Assembly (NCBI GenBank): GCA_020161395.1
Contig: JAIUOE010000004.1
Span: forward strand, 248,001-312,000
Origin: Bacteroidota bacterium
GTDB lineage: Bacteria > Bacteroidota > Ignavibacteria > Ignavibacteriales > Ignavibacteriaceae
Length of the DNA stretch: 64,000 nucleotides
Direction: 5' to 3'
Shown here: piece by piece, positions 42,511 through 51,244 of the stretch
Layout: each line of letters opens with the position of its first letter
How positions within the stretch are numbered: position 1 is the first letter of the stretch
Made by a program: the position numbers and the translations under genes
Notes under the pieces: model-generated
Databases searched by the model: none
The model's input: the letters and a program-made list of their open reading frames with translations, nothing else
Told to the model about the DNA's origin: nothing

Positions 42511-43998
42511 ATGACTAATCAATTAGATTTTTTAGCTACTCTGATCCCTGAATATATCATCATCTTTTCCCTGATGGCGATAGTTTTTATGGACATTAGC
42601 AATGAAAAAGTTTCTGCAAAAATCCCTTTGGTTGCGATGACAGGACTGCTCCTGGCACTCCTCGTTACCATTTTCTTCTCCGGCAGCCTTTTTGGTACCG
42701 AAAAGATTTTGGACCCGAATGCGATTTTTGTGAATGACGGATTCGCATTTATCTTCAAATTTTTGATACTTGCCTCCTCATTTGTAATTCTCTACTTTTT
42801 CAGGCATGACAACGAGATAAACGAATATAAGAGCCGCAGAGGCGAATTTTATATCCTTTTCTATTCAATGGTACTGGGCATGCTTCTCCTTGCCTCGGCA
42901 AGTGATTTGATCGCAGTCTATGTAGCTTTGGAAGTATTGTCACTTCCCTCTTATGTTGCTGCCGGCTTCCTGAAAAGGGATAACAGAAGCAGTGAAGCTT
43001 CGCTTAAGTATCTCCTTTTTGGATCTGTTGCCTCTGGTGTAATGCTATTCGGTATCTCATTACTTTATCTTGGTGTTGGTTCAACCTCCTTCGATGCACT
43101 GAAGGGCATCGGAAATGCAATGCCTAATGGAGTTCTGACCATTTTGTCGAGTATATTCATAATCGGCGGTTTTGGATATAAGATTTCCATGGTTCCTTTC
43201 CATTTCTGGGCTCCTGATGTTTTCGAGGGTTCACCCGTTTCGGTAACTGCATTCCTCTCTGTTTCGTCCAAAATAGCGGGTGTGGCAGTTTTTGTGAGAT
43301 ATGTGGTAGCGTCGTTCGCTCCAGAATTGGAAAACACCGAGTTGGCAGGAATGGGATTGAGTATTAATTCGATACTTGTCTTCCTCTCAATCATTACAAT
43401 GACTGTCGGTAATCTGACAGCCGTTTTTCAGAATAACATTAAAAGACTCCTTGCATATTCCAGTATCGGACATATCGGGTTTATTGTAGCAGCTTTGGCT
43501 GCCCACAACGAAACAGGAATGATTGCAATCGGTTCGTACCTCACAATTTATTCTCTTATGAATTTTGGCGCTTTTTTGATCGTATTGCTGATAAAAAGCA
43601 GGATCAATTCAGAAGACATAAGAGATTACAAGGGATTGGGTTACAAATTGCCGTTTCTCTCAGTGATGCTGGTAATTTTTATGGTCTCCCTTGCCGGTCT
43701 TCCACCCACTGCAGGTTTCTGGGCTAAGTTTTATGTATTCACAGCATTAATGGAGGCTAAGCTTTATCTTGTTGCCTTCGCTGCCATATTTAACACAGTA
43801 ATCGCGGTTTTCTACTATTTTAGAGTCCTCAAAACAATGTACTTTGAGAAATCACCGAATGCTGACATACTTCCTGTTCTTTCGACGGGAAACAAGGCAG
43901 TGCTTCTCGTGCTTGGATTACCAATACTCATTCTGGGTATTTATTTCTCCCCTGTCGTTGATTTGGCGCGAGCGACTTTGAAAATAGCCGGATTTTAG
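42511..43998 (+). CDS. nuoN: Complex I subunit N (antiporter-like)
   Basis: The 495-residue protein is the third antiporter: ALEVLSLPSYVAAGFLKRD, KISMVPFHFWAPDVFEGSPV and AYSSIGHIGFI. It ends the operon; the cysteine desulfurase gene starts 15 nt later and is probably co-transcribed with it. Confidence 0.95.
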   Translation: MTNQLDFLATLIPEYIIIFSLMAIVFMDISNEKVSAKIPLVAMTGLLLALLVTIFFSGSLFGTEKILDPNAIFVNDGFAFIFKFLILASSFVILYFFRHDNEINEYKSRRGEFYILFYSMVLGMLLLASASDLIAVYVALEVLSLPSYVAAGFLKRDNRSSEASLKYLLFGSVASGVMLFGISLLYLGVGSTSFDALKGIGNAMPNGVLTILSSIFIIGGFGYKISMVPFHFWAPDVFEGSPVSVTAFLSVSSKIAGVAVFVRYVVASFAPELENTELAGMGLSINSILVFLSIITMTVGNLTAVFQNNIKRLLAYSSIGHIGFIVAALAAHNETGMIAIGSYLTIYSLMNFGAFLIVLLIKSRINSEDIRDYKGLGYKLPFLSVMLVIFMVSLAGLPPTAGFWAKFYVFTALMEAKLYLVAFAAIFNTVIAVFYYFRVLKTMYFEKSPNADILPVLSTGNKAVLLVLGLPILILGIYFSPVVDLARATLKIAGF

Positions 43999-44013
43999 AT
44001 ATTTTCGAGGTAG

Positions 44014-45165
44014 ATGAAAATACAAAAGTTTATCTACCTCGATAACAACGCAACTACATCCGTCGATCCGACAGTTCTGGAAGAAATGTTACCTTACTTC
44101 TCAGAAGTGTACGGTAACCCTTCTTCGCCGCACCAATACGGAATAAAAGCGTCTGCAGCAATTGAAGCGGCAAGACATAATATTAAGTCACTCTTCAATA
44201 TCCCCGACGGCGACCTCTGTTTTACATCTTCTGCTACAGCTTCCATAAATCTTGCGATTGCCGGACAGGCATACGGTAATTATCCTACTAAAAAGCATCT
44301 GATAACCCAGGCTACTGAACATCCTGCCGTTTTGGGTACCTTCGGTCACCTTGAGTCGCTTGATTTCGATATCACAATTCTCGATGTTGACCACACCGGT
44401 AAAATCGATCCGGATCAATTGCAGCGAGCAATCAGGAAGGATACATTTCTCGTCTCGATAATGGCAGCGAATAATGAGACAGGTACATTACAGGACTTGG
44501 CCCTTATTGGCACTATCTGTAAAAACAATAATGTAGTTTTCCATTCAGATGTCACACAGTACGCCGGCAGGTATGAATTAAACATGAAAGAGTTATGTCT
44601 TGACCTGATTTCAGGCGGAGGACACAAGATTCACGGACCGAAGGGCATTGGCTACCTTGCAATAAATCGAAGTTCCAAGAAGATCAAAATCAATCCCCTC
44701 CTTTTCGGAGGCGGGCAGGAAAACGGGCTTTCACCAGGAACTTTAAACACCCCTTTGATTGTTGGATTAAGTAAAGCATTGTCCCTGATGGACAGCAAAA
44801 AAGAGCGGGAAAAAGAGGAATTAACTGAACTTCGAAACATTTTTACCAGGCAACTGGAAACTCTGGATGTCAATTTCGTGGTTAATGGCAGTTCAGACAG
44901 ACTTTTTAATAATTTGAGTCTGCAATTTCCGGGAATTAATGCCGGTGATATGCTTAATGATTTGAGTCATATCATCTTTTCAACAGGAGCTGCCTGCTCT
45001 TCCGACAACGGATCAAAGAGCCATGTTCTTAGAGCCATTGGATTAAATAATGAGGAAATAGCCTCTACAGCGAGATTCGGTTTCAGTTTTATGAACACAG
45101 TTGACGAGATTCAAGAGGCAGCCACAGCAATAAGTAATTATGCAAAATCAAAGAGAATAAAATGA
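44014..45165 (+). CDS. Cysteine desulfurase (NifS/IscS-like)
   Basis: The 383-residue PLP enzyme has YLDNNATTSVD, GNPSSPH, ANNETGT, the lysine motif SGGGHKIHGPKG and the persulfide Cys in STGAACSSD. The short active-site loop is that of group II or NifS/IscS-type enzymes. It supplies sulfur for Fe-S clusters, needed by the nearby nuoB, nuoI, lipA and pyrK products. It overlaps the next gene by 4 nt. Confidence 0.92.
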   Translation: MKIQKFIYLDNNATTSVDPTVLEEMLPYFSEVYGNPSSPHQYGIKASAAIEAARHNIKSLFNIPDGDLCFTSSATASINLAIAGQAYGNYPTKKHLITQATEHPAVLGTFGHLESLDFDITILDVDHTGKIDPDQLQRAIRKDTFLVSIMAANNETGTLQDLALIGTICKNNNVVFHSDVTQYAGRYELNMKELCLDLISGGGHKIHGPKGIGYLAINRSSKKIKINPLLFGGGQENGLSPGTLNTPLIVGLSKALSLMDSKKEREKEELTELRNIFTRQLETLDVNFVVNGSSDRLFNNLSLQFPGINAGDMLNDLSHIIFSTGAACSSDNGSKSHVLRAIGLNNEEIASTARFGFSFMNTVDEIQEAATAISNYAKSKRIK

Positions 45166-45473
45166 ATAATGCTTTTAACCTTCTGACAAGTGAACAGGAA
45201 AAATTTCTTAACTTTTTCAAATTCAGATTTCCCGTTTTTCACAAATCAAATGTATTTTACAGGGATCTCGAGTATTCAATAAAATATTATTTGAATTCGA
45301 GAAACATTGAACTGTCAAACAAACTTTTAATTCAGACTACAAAGGAATTTATTAAACACCTTGAAGGAAATGGAATACTCGTTTATATGAGTCCCCTGAC
45401 CTGGATGTTAAATTATCCTGAATTTTCAACAGTAATCCCGGTACCCGCTGAGACAGCCGGAGAATCCAAATAA
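45162..45473 (+). CDS. Hypothetical protein between desulfurase and IscA genes
   Basis: The 103-residue protein is helical with aromatic patches (FFKFRFPVFHKSNVFYRDLE). No cysteines are present, so it is not a scaffold. It overlaps the desulfurase gene by 4 nt and precedes the IscA-like gene by 15 nt. A desulfurase accessory role, like IscX or Isd11, is possible on context only. Confidence 0.5.
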   Translation: MNNAFNLLTSEQEKFLNFFKFRFPVFHKSNVFYRDLEYSIKYYLNSRNIELSNKLLIQTTKEFIKHLEGNGILVYMSPLTWMLNYPEFSTVIPVPAETAGESK

Positions 45474-45488
45474 ACAAGAGGTCGAAAC

Positions 45489-45839
45489 ATGAATGATACC
45501 CTTACATCAAGTGAAATAACTATTTCTGACAAAGCTGCTGCGCAAATTCTTAAGATTATGCAGGAAAATTCAATTTCTGAAGGAAGTGGCTTAAGAGTTG
45601 GAGTGAAAGGCGGCGGTTGTTCCGGATTGTCTTACACGATGAATTTCGATAACGGGCCAAAAGAAGTGGACACCGTAATTGAGCAGAAAGGTGTGAGGTT
45701 GTTCGTTGACCCAAAAAGTTTGTTTTATTTGATGGGGACTGAACTTGACTTTTCTGACGGACTTAATGGCAAAGGCTTTACTTTTGACAATCCAAATGCC
45801 TCCAAAACCTGTGGCTGTGGCCAGTCGTTTGGTGTATAA
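45489..45839 (+). CDS. IscA/ErpA-type Fe-S cluster carrier
   Basis: The 116-residue protein has the A-type carrier motif GVKGGGCSGLSY (Cys44) and the CGC pair near the end (Cys108, Cys110). It delivers Fe-S clusters to target enzymes. AGAGGTCG gives a ribosome site. It is IscA, ErpA or SufA; these cannot be told apart here. Confidence 0.93.
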   Translation: MNDTLTSSEITISDKAAAQILKIMQENSISEGSGLRVGVKGGGCSGLSYTMNFDNGPKEVDTVIEQKGVRLFVDPKSLFYLMGTELDFSDGLNGKGFTFDNPNASKTCGCGQSFGV

Positions 45840-46568
45840 ATGAAAAGAAGAAATTTTCTCTCTGCACTCGGAGTACTTTCTGCAGTTGCAACCGTAAAAC
45901 CAATTTCCAACACTATTGAAAAGATTAATCATTTAAACTCAGATACGAGGAGTAAAAACACAATGTCAAAATTTGAATTACCAAAACTTCCATATTCTTA
46001 TGATGCACTTGAACCCGTCATCGACAAAATGACCATGGAGATACATCATACAAAACATCATCAGGCTTATGTTACCAATTTAAATAAAGCCGTTGAAGGT
46101 ACCGAAATGGAAGGAAAAAGCCTTGAAACCTTGATGACCTCCATATCCAAATATCCGGTTGCTGTTAGAAATAATGGTGGTGGTCACTTCAACCACACCT
46201 TATTTTGGAATATTATGAAACAAGGTGGTGGAACCCCTTCAGGTGCTCTTCTCGAAGCAATAAATTCCACATTCAATTCGGTCGACGAAATGAAAGAGAA
46301 ATTTAACAATGCCGCAATGACCCGTTTTGGTTCAGGTTGGGCATGGCTGGTGGTTGCCGGCGGTAAACTCGTAATCTCTTCCACTCCAAATCAGGACAAC
46401 CCGTTGATGGATGTAGCAGATGTAAAAGGCACTCCCATCCTTGGCCTTGATGTTTGGGAACATGCTTATTATCTGAAATATCAAAACAGAAGAAACGAGT
46501 ATGTTGGCAACTGGTGGAATGTTGTGAACTGGGATGAAGTTGCAAAACGATTCTCAGAGGCAAAATAA
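45840..46568 (+). CDS. sodB: Fe/Mn superoxide dismutase, possibly exported
   Basis: The 242-residue frame has an N-terminal [17 protein letters not shown], which fits a Tat signal peptide. The SOD domain starts about residue 42 ([15 protein letters not shown]). [22 protein letters not shown] and [13 protein letters not shown] provide the metal ligands. An internal ATG at 45963 has GAGGAG ten bases upstream, so a cytoplasmic form may also be made. The first ATG directly abuts the IscA stop (TAAATG). Confidence 0.9.
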   Translation: MKRRNFLSALGVLSAVATVKPISNTIEKINHLNSDTRSKNTMSKFELPKLPYSYDALEPVIDKMTMEIHHTKHHQAYVTNLNKAVEGTEMEGKSLETLMTSISKYPVAVRNNGGGHFNHTLFWNIMKQGGGTPSGALLEAINSTFNSVDEMKEKFNNAAMTRFGSGWAWLVVAGGKLVISSTPNQDNPLMDVADVKGTPILGLDVWEHAYYLKYQNRRNEYVGNWWNVVNWDEVAKRFSEAK

Positions 46569-46577
46569 TAAATTTTA

Positions 46578-46601
46578 AGTCCCGGTGTTAAAGCCGGGAC
46601 T
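46578..46601 (+). terminator. Hairpin after the SOD gene
   Basis: AGTCCCGG (46578-46585) pairs with CCGGGACT (46594-46601). There is no good T-run after it, so it may be a weak terminator or mRNA stabiliser at the end of the nuo/Fe-S/SOD transcript. Confidence 0.45.
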
Positions 46602-46620
46602 CACTTAAATCCTTAATACA

Positions 46621-47235
46621 ATGATACCGATTTTTCCCCTCTCTCTCGTGGTCTATCCCGGTTCAAAATATCCTCTTCATATTTTTGAAGAAAGGTACAA
46701 GAACATGGTTAAATATGCAATTAAGTTGGGTGAACCCTTTGGTATAATTGTATATGAGAATAAGACCCTTGGAAGAATTGGCACCAAGGTTAAAGTTGAG
46801 TCAATCACAAAAAATTACCCTGACGGCAGTTTCGACATTGTAATTCGTGGTGAGGAACGGTTTATACTAAAAACCATGCGTGAAAATATCATCGGATATT
46901 TTGAAGCAGAAGTAGACAAGTATGAGGATATGATTACAGGCACTTACAGCGAGTTGGAAGAGGAAATGATAGCTGCTTTCAATATTGTGCTCGAAAAAGC
47001 CAAATATGATCCGGGAGATAACTTTTTCCTGAATCTGAATGAATGCAAATTTAAATCTTTCAAAATTGCCGAAAAAGCCGGTTTGACTCTCGAACAACAA
47101 CAGTCGTTGATAACACTGCAAAATGAGGGTGAAAGAATCTACTTTCTCATTGAACACCTCAAGAAGCTTGCGATTGAGCTGGATGAAAAAGAGAGCATGC
47201 GACAAATCATGCAAAATGACGGATACCTGAATTAA
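46621..47235 (+). CDS. Lon N-terminal substrate-binding domain protein
   Basis: The 204-residue protein has the LON-N pattern at its start: IPIFPLSLVVYPGSKYPLHI, FEERY, then GIIVYE. There is no ATPase or protease domain. It is a stand-alone LON domain protein; relatives may help recognise unfolded or specific proteins, but the function is unknown. Confidence 0.82.
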   Translation: MIPIFPLSLVVYPGSKYPLHIFEERYKNMVKYAIKLGEPFGIIVYENKTLGRIGTKVKVESITKNYPDGSFDIVIRGEERFILKTMRENIIGYFEAEVDKYEDMITGTYSELEEEMIAAFNIVLEKAKYDPGDNFFLNLNECKFKSFKIAEKAGLTLEQQQSLITLQNEGERIYFLIEHLKKLAIELDEKESMRQIMQNDGYLN

Positions 47236-47238
47236 AAA

Positions 47239-47264
47239 AAAATCCCGGTTTGTGCCGGGATTTT
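47239..47264. terminator. Bidirectional terminator between LON-domain gene and atpC
   Basis: AAAATCCCGG (47239-47248) pairs with CCGGGATTTT (47255-47264) around TTTGTG, with A-runs and T-runs on both sides. It can stop transcripts from both converging genes. Confidence 0.9.
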
Positions 47265-47269
47265 TAATT

Positions 47270-47676
47270 TTATAGTGTTGCCTTCAGTTTAAGCCTGTTG
47301 AGAGCCCGCTCCAAAGCAGCTTCTGCACGGGTAAAGTCGATATCAGGATCGGCTTTATCACCTAATCGTTTTCTCGCTCTTTCCGCAGCTTTTTCAGCTC
47401 TCTCAATATCGATATCAGCTACATTCTCTACTGATCTCACCAGAATAAGCACTTTATTTTTTAAGACTTCTGCAACTCCGTTGGAGACAGCGTACACTGT
47501 TTCTTCACCGGCTGCAGTCCTGATTTTCATCCGTCCAACTTCCAAAGTACTTATAATTGGGGCATGATTGAAAAGAATCTGAAATTCACCTGCCGAACCG
47601 GGAAGCGTTACCGAAAGGACATCCCCTTCGTAAGCCTTCTTCGACGGAGTCAAGACCTCCAGATAGAACTCTTTCA

Positions 47677-47677
<1 letters not shown>
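47270..47677 (-). CDS. atpC: ATP synthase F1 epsilon subunit
   Basis: The 135-residue protein has the epsilon beta-sandwich start (LEVLTPSKKAYEGDV, SVTLPGSAGEFQIL) and an Ala/Arg-rich two-helix C-terminus. It couples rotation and inhibits ATP hydrolysis. It shares one base with the atpD stop. Confidence 0.95.
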
Positions 47678-49089
<1,412 letters not shown>

Positions 49090-49178
49090 TTAAAATCCGA
49101 ATTACAAATTTACTATTTTTTTTAATCTTTTTCAATCCGGCATTAGCCGTTCAACAAAAGTTAAAAATAAAATCCAAC

Positions 49179-50252
49179 CTAATTGTCTGTGGATAACCTG
49201 AATCTGACAATTCTATTACCCGGTTTATCAACAACATACAGAATACGATCATAATGTGCCACACCCGCCGGTGATGCAAAATTTTGTGGACCTCCCACCT
49301 TTTGTAAAATACCACCAAAGGAGTTGAATCTGTAGATTGAGTCCTTTCCGGTATCCGCCACATACATGTTCCCTGATCTGTCTATTGCAACATCGGACGG
49401 AGCCGTAAATTTATTGATCTGCATCAGATCCGAACCGCCCTGTGGAGAAAGTTTCAACTCATACTGTTCCCCCAAAGAGCTCACAACATAGGTCAGCCAC
49501 TGTACACGGAAACTGTTCTCACCGGTCAGGGTTAAAATAAAATCGATGTTTCTTTTATCAAAAGCTATAAGAGATGATATTCCGTTCGCAGAGAGAATAC
49601 CAGTTCCGTTAGGATCAATTGCCGGTAGTCTTCCAATCAGTGTATCTTTACCTGAAACTGATTTTTGGAATGACAAAATTGAGTTATCAGGATCAACAAC
49701 ACTTGTATTGTTGGGTCCTCTTCTCGATATATAGAACCAGTTGTTATAGAAGACGGAAATACCTGTATATGAAACTCTGAGATCGGACGAAGAGATGCCA
49801 CTGCCCGGACGGGGTAGCAATCTTGTTACGGGTGCAGATCCGAGATTATGACCTCCTGCCACCATGTTAATCTTGTAAACCGCATCTATTGAACGGTTAA
49901 CACCGTCCAAAACAGTATCCAATTTTGCAATAACAATCAGATTAAGCTGATAGTCCTGTTCTATCTTCAATGGTTTTGGAAGTGTCAGCGTACTGAGCAC
50001 ATCACCATTCAAATTGAGCATAACCACACGATTGTTTTCGGTGTCGGTCACATAAATAAAATAATCTTTTCCGATGATGATGTCGGTAGGTGCATTGAAC
50101 CCGGTCCAGTCCGGAGTAATTTTAATATAGACAGTATCACCGGAAACATTTCCGCCTGTTTTTCCCGAATCAAATATTCCGAGGTCAAGTTTTTCACCGC
50201 ATCCGGTGAAAAGAAATACCAGCAGCAGATTTACAAAAAGTATTTTCTTCAT
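49179..50252 (-). CDS. Lipoprotein with NHL-like beta-propeller
   Basis: The start is the ATG ending at 50252 (357 residues), just beyond the previous stop. The lipoprotein signal is NLLLVFLFTGC. Mature repeats such as PTDIIIGKDYFIYVTDTENN and APSDVAIDRSGNMYVADTGK are NHL-type blades with D-T/K-x-N endings, so it should fold as a propeller. It probably sits in the outer membrane or periplasm and binds a partner protein. Confidence 0.75.
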   Translation of the reverse strand: MKKILFVNLLLVFLFTGCGEKLDLGIFDSGKTGGNVSGDTVYIKITPDWTGFNAPTDIIIGKDYFIYVTDTENNRVVMLNLNGDVLSTLTLPKPLKIEQDYQLNLIVIAKLDTVLDGVNRSIDAVYKINMVAGGHNLGSAPVTRLLPRPGSGISSSDLRVSYTGISVFYNNWFYISRRGPNNTSVVDPDNSILSFQKSVSGKDTLIGRLPAIDPNGTGILSANGISSLIAFDKRNIDFILTLTGENSFRVQWLTYVVSSLGEQYELKLSPQGGSDLMQINKFTAPSDVAIDRSGNMYVADTGKDSIYRFNSFGGILQKVGGPQNFASPAGVAHYDRILYVVDKPGNRIVRFRLSTDN

Positions 50253-50253
50253 C

Positions 50254-51243
50254 TTACAACCCCAATATGATTGAAAGTCTGTGTACTGCACCAAGTCTGT
50301 CAAAATTTACATAAGCATAGTCAAAGGTAAATTTTGCCATCGAGATAGGGAGATTCAATCCGGCACCAAAACTGTAATTCTGTTCTTCAACATTTATCTT
50401 GTAGCCGCCTCTTAAGAGCAGTGAAAATCCGGTCGAGGGCTCCTTAAAGGAATATTCGGCACCCAGCGATAAATTTTCGCTGTTATCATTAGGATGATTC
50501 AATTGAATACTTGTTGTCACTCTGTGTTGTTCAGTCTCGTAAGGCTCAAATGCAAAACCAAGTCTGAACATGGTTGGAGGAGAAAACTCCTGCCAGGTTG
50601 ATTTGGTTATGTTACCCGAAAGGGTCACTTCCCCGCTCGGAGAAAGCTGACTTCCAAAATTGGAAAATGAAACAGCAAATCTGGAAGAGCCAAGCCCGGT
50701 CCAGTAATAAGTTCCAAGATCAACCAACACACCGCGCATTTTCAATTTGTCCAATGTCTCTTCCATATACTTCACTGTTGCACCAAAACTAAATTTATCG
50801 GTCATTTTTCGTGCATAGCTCAGTGAAATTGCCAAATCGGAAAATGTAAAATAGGCACCTGTTCCCATCGGGGCAAACTCAGTGGTAACTTTCATATCTC
50901 CGGCGGAGAGTGAGGTAAGCGAGACTCCGATGGCGTCTTCTCCAGTTATGTGATAGACTGCGCCGGCGAAGTTATGCTTGACACCTACAAGCCAACTGTT
51001 GTGTGAAAACATCACCTGGTTATCATTGAATTGAACCAGCGCAGCAGGATTCCAGTAGAGTGCTGATGCATCATTCGCAACTGCGACAAATGCATCTCCC
51101 ATAGCTGAAGCCCGTCCACCGACACCGATCTTTAAAAATTGAGCTGTCGAGATACCTGCTCTTTGACCACCTAAAACGGGGAAGAGCTGTCCGAATGACT
51201 CGCCAATTAAGAGAATTGTTATGAGTAATAGTGTTTTTTTCAT
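50254..51243 (-). CDS. PorV/PorQ-like outer-membrane beta-barrel
   Basis: The 329-residue protein has a signal peptide and the family start FLKIGVGGRASAMGDAFVAV, then ASALYWNPAAL, followed by barrel strands. PorV is the shuttle component of the type IX secretion system that moves cargo to the attachment complex. It may also be PorQ-like. It lies 1 nt after the TonB receptor gene and before the lipoprotein gene, in one operon. Confidence 0.82.
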   Translation of the reverse strand: MKKTLLLITILLIGESFGQLFPVLGGQRAGISTAQFLKIGVGGRASAMGDAFVAVANDASALYWNPAALVQFNDNQVMFSHNSWLVGVKHNFAGAVYHITGEDAIGVSLTSLSAGDMKVTTEFAPMGTGAYFTFSDLAISLSYARKMTDKFSFGATVKYMEETLDKLKMRGVLVDLGTYYWTGLGSSRFAVSFSNFGSQLSPSGEVTLSGNITKSTWQEFSPPTMFRLGFAFEPYETEQHRVTTSIQLNHPNDNSENLSLGAEYSFKEPSTGFSLLLRGGYKINVEEQNYSFGAGLNLPISMAKFTFDYAYVNFDRLGAVHRLSIILGL

Positions 51244-51244
51244 T

